64,000 bases of DNA from F1-120-MAGs238 sp964484185 (GTDB taxonomy: Bacteria > Planctomycetota > Phycisphaerae > Phycisphaerales > UBA1924). Under the pieces are notes generated by a model that saw nothing but the letters and a program-made list of their open reading frames with translations, ran no database searches and was not told the DNA's origin. How positions within the stretch are numbered: the first letter of the stretch is position 1; the number at the start of each line of letters is the position of its first letter. This document shows positions 7,953 through 16,995 of the stretch, piece by piece. The stretch spans positions 1 to 64,000 of the forward strand of contig CAZAEQ010000018.1 of assembly GCA_964484185.1 (NCBI GenBank), in the 5' to 3' direction. The translations under genes and the position numbers were made by a program.

Positions 7953-9248
7953 TTAGACATAGTTCTTATGGCCAAGCGATTCAGCCATGCGCGGGTCATT
8001 CACTGCAACGAGCGGTGATTGTGCGATCTTGCGCCAGAGCAGACCCATGAAGATGCCGAGCATGCCGATGCTTGCCGCGGCAGTTATCAGAGCGGTGGAC
8101 GAAGGCGTAAAGCCCGCTTCGGTTTCGCGGATGAAGACCATGGGCTTGACGATGAACGTCATATCCAGGACCTGCATGAGAATTGCCCAGACTGCCATGA
8201 GCGTCAGTGCGTTGAAGTTACGTTTTACATCTCTAAAGAGGAGGATGAGGAAGGGGACCAGGAAGTGGCCAAAGCAGAGAGTGTAAAAGAGGTACTGCCA
8301 ACCTTCATGTTTGCGATAGACATACCAGGCGGTTTCTTCGGGAATGTTGGAATACCAGATGAGGAAGTACTGACTGAAAGAGATGTACGCCCAGAAGATC
8401 GTGAACGCGAAGAGGAACTTGCCGAGATCGTGGAAGTGTTCCTCAGTCACCAGGCCGTTGAGCAGGCCGCGACGTCGAAGCGAGACGCAGATGAGGATGA
8501 ACATCGCGATGCCGGAGTAGGCAGCACCGGCGAAGTAGTAGACGCCCCACATGGTTGAGAAGAAGCGGAAGTCGAACGACATCAGCCAGTCGAACGCACA
8601 GAATGCGGTTGTGAGTGCGGTGAGAATCAGGCCGACAGTCGCGATCCGGCGTGAACGGGCGCAGAGCATGCGGTCGCCGGTGCGATCTTCCTCAAGACTG
8701 TTCTTGAGATAGATGCGTGTGAGAATCGCCCAGATGATGATGTAAAGGAAGCCGCGACCAAAGAAGAACAGGGGATTGAAGAACGCGATCTTCTTGGAGA
8801 GAATTTCGTCGTGTACGAAGGCCTTGTTCATCCAGGTGAACAGGCTGCCGTCCAGGAAGAAATAGTCGACCAGCGGCGTGAGAATCGCGAGCACGCCGAA
8901 GATCGGCGCGAGCGAGGCAATATTCTCCATCTGGCGGCGAATGGTCGCGTACCAGCCAGCATTCACCAGCAGGTTGATCTGCACGAAGAAGAGAGCGCCA
9001 AGGCTGATAGCCAGGCAACTCATGACACCGATGTGAATGGATGAGAGAGCGTGCGCCGCTTTCATGTGTTCCTGCATCATGCTGGCCACAATGGCAACAG
9101 CCACGCCGATCAGACCGACGATGAAGAAGATCACTGACGGATTTGAACCCGCGAGCGTGATGTTCTCTTTGCGCAGCTTGGGGTGGTGGGCCATGTTGGG
9201 CAGCACCACAGTTCCGGGCAAGTAGATTGGATGATTGGCGGTGCTCAC
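7953..9248 (-). CDS. actF: Alternative complex III membrane subunit ActF
   Basis: A 431-residue polytopic membrane protein with about ten helices, matching the ActF/ActC-type membrane subunits of alternative complex III, which oxidises menaquinol and passes electrons to the heme subunits. Recognisable segments are WYATIRRQMENIASLAP in the loop after the second helix pair, FDWLMSFDFRFFSTMWGVYYFAGA and FSQYFLIWYSNIPEETAWY, which are strongly conserved in ActF proteins. It overlaps the actE stop by four bases (ATGA), indicating translational coupling. There is no redox centre in this subunit; a proton-conducting role is proposed for the family. Confidence 0.92.
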   Translation of the reverse strand: MSTANHPIYLPGTVVLPNMAHHPKLRKENITLAGSNPSVIFFIVGLIGVAVAIVASMMQEHMKAAHALSSIHIGVMSCLAISLGALFFVQINLLVNAGWYATIRRQMENIASLAPIFGVLAILTPLVDYFFLDGSLFTWMNKAFVHDEILSKKIAFFNPLFFFGRGFLYIIIWAILTRIYLKNSLEEDRTGDRMLCARSRRIATVGLILTALTTAFCAFDWLMSFDFRFFSTMWGVYYFAGAAYSGIAMFILICVSLRRRGLLNGLVTEEHFHDLGKFLFAFTIFWAYISFSQYFLIWYSNIPEETAWYVYRKHEGWQYLFYTLCFGHFLVPFLILLFRDVKRNFNALTLMAVWAILMQVLDMTFIVKPMVFIRETEAGFTPSSTALITAAASIGMLGIFMGLLWRKIAQSPLVAVNDPRMAESLGHKNYV

Positions 9249-10072
9249 TTTGAACCTCCTGCGGGTGCAGCGGGCGGAGTCGCCGGCGGAATTGCGGATG
9301 GTGCGGGTTTGCGTTTCAAGAGTTCAGCACGCTCGGCATCGGTCAGATCGCTGAGTGAGCCCAGGCGCGTTTCCTGCAGAACACGGATATAGGCAACGAC
9401 GCCCCAGGCATCCATCGCGTCGAGCGCGTGTGCATAGCCGGGCATCTTCTGTTTGCCTGTTTGATCAAAGACACCGACCATGGCAGAGTGAAAGATGTAT
9501 CCATCCTGGCCAGTCTTATTTGTCTTATCGCGATACTTGGGATCATGGAAATTGGCAACGCCAGCTGCGCCGCCAGCCCACACTTTGCCGACTGCTCCCT
9601 GCGCATCGCCAGCGTAACCGTGGCAAGTCGCACAGGTGATATTGAACCACTTCTCGCCGCGGGCAAGGAGTTCAGCGTCAACCTTTACTGGAATCGCGTC
9701 AAGGTATGTGCCATCTGGATTCGTACCCAGATAGATGCGATCGTCTTCGCGAAGGAAATCAGCCTGACGTTCCGCGTAGACCTTGCCCCAGTTTTCCTTC
9801 CCAGCGCCCACAGAGCTGCTCGGTGTGACACTGGCGGGATCAAAGCTGGTGCGACCAAAGGGAACAGTGCCCTTTGGTGATTGACGCATGACGCGACCAT
9901 CGGCGTGGAACGTTGTCGTCCCCTGCGGCTTGGGCTTTGCCTGATCATCAAGGTCAGGAAAGAACTGGCGAGGTGCTTCGCGTGAGCGCTCGCCGCGGCA
10001 ACCGGTGATTGCGGCGGGGGCAGCGATGATCGCGAGTGCCAGGAGGTGAGTTGTGCGAGGAATTTGAATCAT
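9245..10072 (-). CDS. actE: Alternative complex III lipoprotein cytochrome c ActE
   Basis: The 275-residue protein has a lipoprotein signal with lipobox AITGC (Cys25) and one heme c motif, CATCH at 147-151, followed by a class I cytochrome c fold with likely Met ligand in KMPGYAHALDAMDAW. ActE is the single-heme subunit on the periplasmic face of ACIII and is a candidate exit point for electrons towards the caa3 oxidase. The C-terminus is a Pro/Ala-rich stretch that is probably disordered. It follows actD by 54 bases and overlaps actF. Confidence 0.93.
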   Translation of the reverse strand: MIQIPRTTHLLALAIIAAPAAITGCRGERSREAPRQFFPDLDDQAKPKPQGTTTFHADGRVMRQSPKGTVPFGRTSFDPASVTPSSSVGAGKENWGKVYAERQADFLREDDRIYLGTNPDGTYLDAIPVKVDAELLARGEKWFNITCATCHGYAGDAQGAVGKVWAGGAAGVANFHDPKYRDKTNKTGQDGYIFHSAMVGVFDQTGKQKMPGYAHALDAMDAWGVVAYIRVLQETRLGSLSDLTDAERAELLKRKPAPSAIPPATPPAAPAGGSK

Positions 10073-10126
10073 GCTTGCGTTCTTTGTAAATCGCCGATCT
10101 GGTGATTGGCGTGATGCGTTCTGGGT

Positions 10127-10684
10127 TCAATCTTCAACTAGTTCGATATTTTTTGCTCCGGCGCTGCGGAGCAGTGCACGGGTTTGCTCTGGTTCGAATT
10201 TTGGATCAATTGATTCAATGGCAATAAAGAACTTGTCATCAGAGCAATTGAGGAACTTTGTTGAGCTGAAGAGCGGGTGATGGTGCCGCGGCAGGCCGTT
10301 GAGAGCGAGCATGCCGATGATGCAGGTGAACGCGGTGAACAGAATGCCAAGTTCGAACGTGATGGGAACCAGTGGTTCCCAGGCGGTGTAAGGCTTGCCT
10401 TGGACGACCATTTTGTAGTCCACATTCATATAGATCTGCATATAGAAGCCGAGTGCGGCGGCAGTGAGCCCAACGCACGCTGCGATCAACGGCAATTTCG
10501 TGCGTTTGATTCCGATGGCTTCTTCCATTCCGTGTATGGGAAACGGGGTGTGCAGGTCCCAGTTGTGATAGCCAGCATCGCGAACCTTTTCGCACGCGTG
10601 AATCACTTCTGCTGGATTGGCGAACTCCGCGAGCACGCCGTAAAGCGGCTTGCCGGATTCGGTGACGTAGAGAGGCTTACTCAT
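10127..10684 (-). CDS. actD: Alternative complex III membrane subunit ActD (DUF3341)
   Basis: The 185-residue protein shows the DUF3341 layout: a soluble N-terminal region with YGVLAEFANPAEVIHACEKV and WDLHTPFPIHGMEEAIG, then two transmembrane helices (about 63-83 and 108-133), then a short cytoplasmic C-terminus with GAKNIELVED. ActD is a peripheral partner of the ActC membrane core in ACIII structures. Its start overlaps the actC stop by four bases (ATGA). The identification rests on the N-terminal motifs and gene order, which match known act operons. Confidence 0.93.
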   Translation of the reverse strand: MSKPLYVTESGKPLYGVLAEFANPAEVIHACEKVRDAGYHNWDLHTPFPIHGMEEAIGIKRTKLPLIAACVGLTAAALGFYMQIYMNVDYKMVVQGKPYTAWEPLVPITFELGILFTAFTCIIGMLALNGLPRHHHPLFSSTKFLNCSDDKFFIAIESIDPKFEPEQTRALLRSAGAKNIELVED

Positions 10685-12303
10685 TGGCCGTGCCCTCCGG
10701 AGTGTTTCGCGGCGTGGCCGTGATCGTTGTGAGTGTCATGGGTCCCATGGTCATCATGATGTCCGTAGCCCGACCAGTGCGGACTGGCCTGCGGCAGAAC
10801 TGCTTTGATTTCCGAAATTGCGAAGATGGGAAGGAAGCGGACAAAGAGCAGGAAGAGCGTGATGAAGACGCCGAAGCTTCCGACGAAAATCATGATGTCG
10901 ACGATGGTTGGGAAGAACATGTGCCACTCGCCAGGCAGGAAGGTCTGGTGAAGTGATGTCGCGATGATCACGAAGCGTTCAAACCACATGCCGATCGTGA
11001 CAAGGAAGCTGACGACGAACACAACGAATGGACTGGTGCGAGCCTTCTTAAACCAGAAGACCTGCGGCGAAAGCACGTTGCAGGAAATCATGGTCCAGTA
11101 CGCCCACCAGTACGGGGCCTCCGCAGGGTTGGCGCGACTGTTGAGGAAGACGTGCAGTTCGTACTTGTTGCCTGAGTACCAGGCGATGAAGAATTCCATC
11201 GCGTAGGCAAAACCGACCATCATGCCCGTGACGAGAATGATTTTGGCCATGTTCTCGACGTGTCGCAGTGTGACAAAGTCAGCGAGGTTCTTAAAGAGAA
11301 TGCGGCAGGGAAGCAGGAGCAGAAGCACCATGGCGAAGCCGCCGAAGATGGCGCCTGCGACGAAGTATGGCGGGAAGATGGTGGTGTGCCAGCCGGGAAG
11401 GATCGACGTTGCGAAGTCGAAGGACACGATCGAGTGCACTGAGAGCACAAGAGGGGTTGAAATGCCAGCGAGCACAAGATAAGCCACTTCGTAGCGGTGC
11501 CAGTGGCGAGCGCTCATTCTCCAGCCCATTGACAGGAAGCCGTAGACGTAGGCGCGAATCGCGTCGACGCGAACGGGAACAAATGGCATGAGCAGCGGAC
11601 CATCGGTGAACTGGCGGAGGCGCTTGTCAGCCCGATCGCGGAGCGTTGCAAAGTCGGGGATCATGCCCATGTACCAGAAGAGCAGCGAAACAGTTCCGTA
11701 GGTTGAAACTGCGAACACGTCCCAGAGCAACGGCGACCGGAAGTTCGGCCAGATCATGTTGGCGTTTGGAATCGGGAAGAGCATCCACGCCATCCACTGG
11801 CGGCCGATGTGAATACCCGGGAATGTCGCGGCACAGATAACCGCGAAGATCGTCATGGCTTCTGCTGAACGGTTGATGCCTGTGCGCCACTTCTGCTTGA
11901 GCAAGCAGAGAATCGCGGAGATAAGTGTTCCGGCGTGACCGATACCGATCCAGAAGACGAAATTGGTGATGTCCCATGCCCAGTCAACCTGGTTATTAAG
12001 ACCCCAGGCTCCGATGCCGGTGATGACGAGATAGAGGATGAACAGGCCGCCAAGCTGGGCGATTCCGAATGCGTGAAGGAAGACCGGGAACCACCAGCGC
12101 GGGGCTTTGTTCTCGGTGTACCCACAGACGATCTCGGTCACTTCGCCAAAGGTGCGCTGATTCAGCACCAATGGCGGCCGCACGCTGGGGTCGTCGATCA
12201 GTGTGCCATCGCCCAGTGCCGGATCGAGCACCACACCCCCGGTGGGGCGGATGAGACCGGCCAGGCGGTCGGCGGTCACTTTATCAGGATGAATCGCGCT
12301 CAT
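10681..12303 (-). CDS. actC: Alternative complex III membrane subunit ActC (NrfD/PsrC-like)
   Basis: The 540-residue protein has an extended soluble N-terminus of about 70 residues, roughly ten helices of the NrfD/PsrC type and a His-rich C-terminus (GHHDDHGTHDTHNDHG). In ACIII it forms the quinol-binding membrane core beneath the iron-sulfur subunit ActB. Typical segments seen are NFVFWIGIGHAGTLISAIL, RSAEAMTIFAVICA and FWYMGMIPDFATLRDRA. The start lies 47 bases after the actB stop. The His-rich tail recurs in CtaD, CtaF and the small ORF at 7419, which is a local feature of this operon. Confidence 0.95.
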   Translation of the reverse strand: MSAIHPDKVTADRLAGLIRPTGGVVLDPALGDGTLIDDPSVRPPLVLNQRTFGEVTEIVCGYTENKAPRWWFPVFLHAFGIAQLGGLFILYLVITGIGAWGLNNQVDWAWDITNFVFWIGIGHAGTLISAILCLLKQKWRTGINRSAEAMTIFAVICAATFPGIHIGRQWMAWMLFPIPNANMIWPNFRSPLLWDVFAVSTYGTVSLLFWYMGMIPDFATLRDRADKRLRQFTDGPLLMPFVPVRVDAIRAYVYGFLSMGWRMSARHWHRYEVAYLVLAGISTPLVLSVHSIVSFDFATSILPGWHTTIFPPYFVAGAIFGGFAMVLLLLLPCRILFKNLADFVTLRHVENMAKIILVTGMMVGFAYAMEFFIAWYSGNKYELHVFLNSRANPAEAPYWWAYWTMISCNVLSPQVFWFKKARTSPFVVFVVSFLVTIGMWFERFVIIATSLHQTFLPGEWHMFFPTIVDIMIFVGSFGVFITLFLLFVRFLPIFAISEIKAVLPQASPHWSGYGHHDDHGTHDTHNDHGHAAKHSGGHGQ

Positions 12304-12350
12304 GTATTACTCCGTGACTTGTTGTCACGTCTAAACCACTGTTGACTGTT

Positions 12351-15300
12351 TCAGGACAAGACGCTCAAGCTCAAGGCATAACCCGGTTCGCCGTTCTGCT
12401 TGCGCGGATCGACATAGAAGCCGTGTTTCTTTTCTTCGTTGCCGTGCCCAGGAGTTGAATGATCATGACCGTCATGATTGTCGTGGCCGCCTGGAGCATG
12501 GAATGGATCCGCATTGGGAACGCGGAGTTTGGGATTTGGATTTTTGACGCTTACCAGGTAGCTGGTGCGAGGACGGGTGTTGAGGAACCCAAGCAGCAGG
12601 TAGCTGCGGCCAGATTCGCGAGTCTTCTTGACCTTGCTTGCGGGATCAAGAATGTCGCCAAAGACGATGGCGTTGGATGGGCAGGCCTGCTGGCAGGCAG
12701 TCTGGAAGAATCCATCGGGGATGATGTCAAGATTCTCAAGCTTCATCTCGGCGCGAGAGGCATTGACGCGCTGCACGCAGTAGCTGCACTTTTCCATCAC
12801 GCCACGCATGCGGACCGTCACATCGGGATTGCGCTGCATGCGTGAGATCTCATCGACCTTTTCGCGAAGACGCGGCGGGATCGCGTTCACATTGGGCAGG
12901 CCGCCGACTGGCTTGAGCAGGTTGTCTATCTGCTCTTTGCCGCGGTAGCCACCGTTGAACTTGCTGATGCCGAATTCATAGAAGTTATAGCGGCGAACCT
13001 TGTACGGGCAGTTGTTCGCACAGTACCGCGTACCGATGCAGCGGTTGTAGACCTGGTAGTTCATGCCTTCTGGACCGTGAACAGTTGCGTTCACCGGGCA
13101 GACGGTTTCGCAAGGTGCGTTTTCGCAGTGCACACATGCGACAGGCTGGTGCAACATTGATTCGGGGTTGTTGATATCGTCGCCGGTGTAGTAGCGATCG
13201 ACGCGAATCCAGGTCATTTCGCGGCCCTTGGCCACTTCGATCTTGCCGACGACCGGGATGTTGTTTTCGCTCTGACATGCGATGGTGCACGTTCCGCAGC
13301 CGGTGCAGGATGAGAGGTCAATGGTCATGCCCCACTGCTGGGCCCGGCTGTACTGCGGACCAGTTGGCTGATTCAAGACATCAGGATTTGGCGCTTTCGT
13401 GTTGGGATCAGGATCGGCTGGACCGTTGTTGTAGGGATTGTCGAAGATTGAAACGTTTGGCGGCGCGTGCGAGAGCTCACCCAGCATTTCGCCAAAGTTC
13501 ACTTTGGCAGTGTTGCGGCCGTAGATCGAGTCCTTAAGGGAGTGAATGACATCGCCATGCTTCTGCCATGCGGCCAGATCAACCTGTCGCACCAGTTCGG
13601 TGCGGCCTTCCATTGACCAGTGGTTCTGCGTGCTGGAGATTTCGTAGGTGTCGCCCAAGGCCGATGCTGTCGCACCCTGCACGGTGCGAGCCATGGCGCT
13701 TGAACGAATACCAGAGACATTGAATCCAACACCTTCGCCAACAACACCACAGCCCTTGCGGCCGTAACCCATTGTCAGGATGATCGTGTTGTCGGCCATG
13801 CCGGGACAGATCCACGCGGCGATCGCGAGTTTGCGACCGTCAATGGTGATCTCTGCCATGCGAGCCTGGGGATACTTGCGATCGGTGTAAATCCGGTCAG
13901 CGTGTTCCTCAACAAACGAGACTGGCGCAATGCCGAGTGCCTCGGCGGTCTTTGGGCTGAGCAGCGCGGGGTTGTCCCACACTACGCGTGTGCCGTTCTG
14001 CGGCAGTTCGTGCAGCCAGGGGTTGTTGCCGAAGCGACCATCGCCGACCTGGCCGACTTCAAACACGACATCAAGACTGCTGGACGTCGCGGCCTTAGGT
14101 ACTGACATCTTGGCAAGCGCTGATGCGATTGCGTCAACCTTGAGCGCAACTGCCGCGGCAGGATTCACTGGATTCTGTGTGCGTCCATCACGCAGCAGTC
14201 GACGCCAGGTCTTGTCCGCGGCTTCAGCTTCGCCAAGCGCCGCTCGCCATGTTTTGCGGATCAGGCTCATGCCATCGGGCTTTGCATCGCCGCCGATGAA
14301 GGCGAGGAATTCAATTTCGCTCAGGACTGGAACTGCGGGACCAGTTGCGTCTTCGAGCTTGGAGTAGAGCGGCGCGATCATTGGCTGTACGACTGAGCGG
14401 GTGCCGTCTGCGGCTTCGATATCGCCCCAGGCTTCAAGTCCGTGAGTGCCGTTGATTGACCACGCGCTGTGTGCAGCGGTTTCAGTTGCTTCAACGCTCC
14501 AGGTGATTGTGTTGGGCACCTTGGCGAAGAGGTCGCTGAAGTTCAGGTCAGCTGGTGCGTCATAGCAAGGATTGACGCCAAGACAGATGAGTGTTGAAAT
14601 CTGCCCCTTATTCATCTTTGCTGCCAAGGCGGTGAGTTCAGCGCGGCAGTCAGATGATTCATCTTCGGACATCGGGCGATAGGCAACAGTCTTGCCCGCG
14701 TTACCCAGCGCGGCGTTGATCGCGTGAACCAGTGCGTGAACTTCAGCGGGCTGACTCGCACCGGCCATGACAACGCATGCACCCTTGTGAGCAAACAGGT
14801 CTTCGGCCGCGGCGTCGATGAACGCATTGTCGAGCTTTGCATCGCCCGAGGGATTCTTGATGAGCTTCTTAAGATTGCCATCGCCTGACAATTCGCCGAT
14901 CTTGTTCGCCAGTGCAAAGGCGAAGCTGGTGATCGCCGAGGGTGCCATACGGATGCGGTGGTCGGCAAGCGAACCGGCAAGTGAGGTTCCGCTTTCGACC
15001 ATGTACAGACGATTCATCTCGTCTTTCGTGGATGTTACGTTTCGGCCAGCGCTGAAATCACGTGCGTTGACCAGACCTGTTGCCTCAGCCCCGCTGCCAG
15101 ATGTCGAAACGAAATCTCGATCCATGCTCACGACGATCTTGGCTTTGGAGAGCGAGTGCACTTCGCGCATCGGCTTGCCGAATGCGAGGCGTGATCCTTC
15201 GATCGCGCTGAAGTTCGCGCTCATGTCGTAGGCGATCCACGTTGCGTCTGGAAGCTTCTTCTTGAGGTCGGCCTTCACGCTGTCGCGTGTTGGGCTCGAC

Positions 15301-15956
15301 TTCTTGTCGACGAGAATCGCGAGGCCTGCGCCTTTGCCCAGCGACGGGGCGAGTTCAGACCACTTGGCGGCGAAATCTTCCCATGTTGCTTCGAGCGGAC
15401 CGCGAGCGGGATTCTTGTAGACCGGAAATTTCAGACGATCCGGATCGTAGAGGCCGAGCACATAGGCCTGTGCCCATGGCGAACTCTTGCCGTGATTGAT
15501 CGGGTGGAGCGGATTGCCTTCGACGCGCGTCGGACGACCTTCGTGGGTTTCGACAAGCAGGCCTTCAGCGCCGCCGCCGGGAAGGGCCATGGCGGTTGCG
15601 TAGAACAGTGGCTTGCCGATGATGACGTCTTCAGGCACATCTTTGGAATAGGGCAGGATTTTCTCAACTGGGCGGCGGCAGCCTGGAATCGTTGCCGCGC
15701 CAGCGAGGGCGAGCGATGCGCCCATGAACTGCAGGAATGAGCGGCGGGAAGAGGTGAAGAGTTCGGTCACGCCCGCGGGGAATTCACGTTCGACAAAGTC
15801 ACGGAATTCCTGCGTATCAGCAACTTCATCAACACTGCGCCAGGACTTCTTGCCGGCAATAGTCGACAGCGCACGCGGCGTGAGCTTTCGCTCGGCTTTC
15901 GAAGCTTGCTTCTTTTCACCCTTGGTGGTCGTTGGGCATTGATCTTGCTGGCTCAT
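12351..15956 (-). CDS. actB: Alternative complex III iron-sulfur subunit ActB
   Basis: The 1201-residue protein is a fusion of a molybdopterin-oxidoreductase-like domain (about residues 85-860) and a ferredoxin-type domain (about 870-1140). A Tat-like signal is visible: SSRRSFLQFMGASLALAG followed by a Cys. The C-terminal part carries Cys groups SSCTGCGTCTIACQ, CVHCENAPCETVCP, RYCANNCPYK and CSYCVQ with a later TACQQACPS, matching several cubane clusters. In the ACIII family the molybdopterin-like half has lost its cofactor; nothing here suggests otherwise. The C-terminus is His/Asp rich. It lies 74 bases after actA and is the electron-transfer core between the menaquinol site in ActC and the hemes of ActA and ActE. 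Confidence 0.96.
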   Translation of the reverse strand: MSQQDQCPTTTKGEKKQASKAERKLTPRALSTIAGKKSWRSVDEVADTQEFRDFVEREFPAGVTELFTSSRRSFLQFMGASLALAGAATIPGCRRPVEKILPYSKDVPEDVIIGKPLFYATAMALPGGGAEGLLVETHEGRPTRVEGNPLHPINHGKSSPWAQAYVLGLYDPDRLKFPVYKNPARGPLEATWEDFAAKWSELAPSLGKGAGLAILVDKKSSPTRDSVKADLKKKLPDATWIAYDMSANFSAIEGSRLAFGKPMREVHSLSKAKIVVSMDRDFVSTSGSGAEATGLVNARDFSAGRNVTSTKDEMNRLYMVESGTSLAGSLADHRIRMAPSAITSFAFALANKIGELSGDGNLKKLIKNPSGDAKLDNAFIDAAAEDLFAHKGACVVMAGASQPAEVHALVHAINAALGNAGKTVAYRPMSEDESSDCRAELTALAAKMNKGQISTLICLGVNPCYDAPADLNFSDLFAKVPNTITWSVEATETAAHSAWSINGTHGLEAWGDIEAADGTRSVVQPMIAPLYSKLEDATGPAVPVLSEIEFLAFIGGDAKPDGMSLIRKTWRAALGEAEAADKTWRRLLRDGRTQNPVNPAAAVALKVDAIASALAKMSVPKAATSSSLDVVFEVGQVGDGRFGNNPWLHELPQNGTRVVWDNPALLSPKTAEALGIAPVSFVEEHADRIYTDRKYPQARMAEITIDGRKLAIAAWICPGMADNTIILTMGYGRKGCGVVGEGVGFNVSGIRSSAMARTVQGATASALGDTYEISSTQNHWSMEGRTELVRQVDLAAWQKHGDVIHSLKDSIYGRNTAKVNFGEMLGELSHAPPNVSIFDNPYNNGPADPDPNTKAPNPDVLNQPTGPQYSRAQQWGMTIDLSSCTGCGTCTIACQSENNIPVVGKIEVAKGREMTWIRVDRYYTGDDINNPESMLHQPVACVHCENAPCETVCPVNATVHGPEGMNYQVYNRCIGTRYCANNCPYKVRRYNFYEFGISKFNGGYRGKEQIDNLLKPVGGLPNVNAIPPRLREKVDEISRMQRNPDVTVRMRGVMEKCSYCVQRVNASRAEMKLENLDIIPDGFFQTACQQACPSNAIVFGDILDPASKVKKTRESGRSYLLLGFLNTRPRTSYLVSVKNPNPKLRVPNADPFHAPGGHDNHDGHDHSTPGHGNEEKKHGFYVDPRKQNGEPGYALSLSVLS

Positions 15957-16030
15957 GTGTATTCCGGAGGATGAGGTCGTTTAAACTTTGGCGGTATTCG
16001 CCGCGAGAGAAGCGTTGGGTTGTTTATGAA

Positions 16031-16741
16031 TCAGTGGTGGCAGGCGCCGCAGTGCTGGGGCGGGGACTCTTTAAGATTCTTCAGCAATTCGGCGGCGTGA
16101 GCTTTGTGTTCAGCAGGATTGGCAAACCACTCTGATTGCACATAGACCAGGTCGAACACCTTGTCTTTTGGCACGAGTACCTGTTCTGGGCTGATTCCTA
16201 CCTTGCGATGGCAATCAAGGCACCAGCCCATGCTCTGCTCTGCGACCTGGGCAACTTCCGGCATTGCGGTGATCTGGCCGTGGCAGGAGAAGCACGACAC
16301 GCCTGCATTGAGGTGGACGTTGTGGGGGAAGTTGCGAACATATTCGGGGACCTTGTGAACTCGGGTCCATTCCACGGATTTGTCTTTGGCGTACGCCTCG
16401 CGAATAAAGTTAGTCTTCTGAACGTGCGCTTCATCGCCGATCGCATGCTTGACCAGTCGGCCTTCTGCGTGGCAGCCATAGCAAGTCGCAACATTGGGAA
16501 TGTTGGCCTCGGCCGATTTCTCAATCTTGGTATGGCAGTAACGACAGTCCATACCGAGCTGACCGGCATGGATCGCGTGATTGAAACCGCCGCCGGGCTG
16601 TTGTGGCATGTAGCCGATACGCCAGAATTTCGGCGTGGCGTAATACCAGAACCCGCACACAACGGTTGTCAGACCACCTACAGCCAATAGAGCTGAAACG
16701 GTCGGAAACGCATTCATCCACTTCGGAAATAGCGTTGACAT
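16031..16741 (-). CDS. actA: Alternative complex III pentaheme cytochrome c ActA
   Basis: The first gene of the operon encodes 236 residues with one N-terminal helix (about 12-36) and five CxxCH heme sites: CRYCH 66-70, CYGCH 87-91, CFSCH 150-154, CLDCH 174-178 and CGACH 231-235. Five hemes with a single anchor is the standard ActA design. I chose the ATG at 16741 because it has GGGAG seven to eleven bases upstream and gives a short cytoplasmic start; a longer frame reaches 16792 but adds only unusual residues. ActA passes electrons from ActB towards the oxidase. Confidence 0.95.
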   Translation of the reverse strand: MSTLFPKWMNAFPTVSALLAVGGLTTVVCGFWYYATPKFWRIGYMPQQPGGGFNHAIHAGQLGMDCRYCHTKIEKSAEANIPNVATCYGCHAEGRLVKHAIGDEAHVQKTNFIREAYAKDKSVEWTRVHKVPEYVRNFPHNVHLNAGVSCFSCHGQITAMPEVAQVAEQSMGWCLDCHRKVGISPEQVLVPKDKVFDLVYVQSEWFANPAEHKAHAAELLKNLKESPPQHCGACHH

Positions 16742-16868
16742 CGAGTCTCCCGCAAGGACAACCCGCATCTGCCGAACAACAGATACGACCAAAAAAAGAG
16801 CATGCCCAAAGCCCGGGTAATCGTCGGACGAGTTACCGGTCCTTGTGCATATTTCTTGTCAGGCAGGA

Positions 16869-16897
16869 AAACTTATTGCCCCGGCGTATTGTGTCAA
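16869..16897 (-). promoter_or_regulatory. Candidate sigma-70-type promoter of the ACIII-caa3 operon
   Basis: On the minus strand a perfect TTGACA (16892-16897) is followed after 16 bases by TAAGTT (16870-16875), a moderate match to a -10 box. It lies about 130 bases upstream of the actA start in the divergent intergenic region. The -35 box is convincing, the -10 box is weak. Confidence 0.4.
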
Positions 16898-16920
16898 GGC
16901 CACGCGAACGATTGTTCGTA

Positions 16921-16939
16921 ATTGAGACACGATCTCAAT
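16921..16939. promoter_or_regulatory. Inverted repeat ATTGAGA-N5-TCTCAAT between actA and the heme A synthase gene
   Basis: A perfect 7-bp inverted repeat with a 5-base spacer (CACGA) lies 57 bases upstream of the COX15-like ATG and 24 bases upstream of the actA -35 box. The size fits a dimeric regulator site that could act on both divergent units. No regulator is identified. Confidence 0.4.
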
Positions 16940-16995
16940 ATGTTTGAACGGTTTTTATTCGGTTTTCGTCTTTCGGGTTGGAAGGAACCCGCAAT

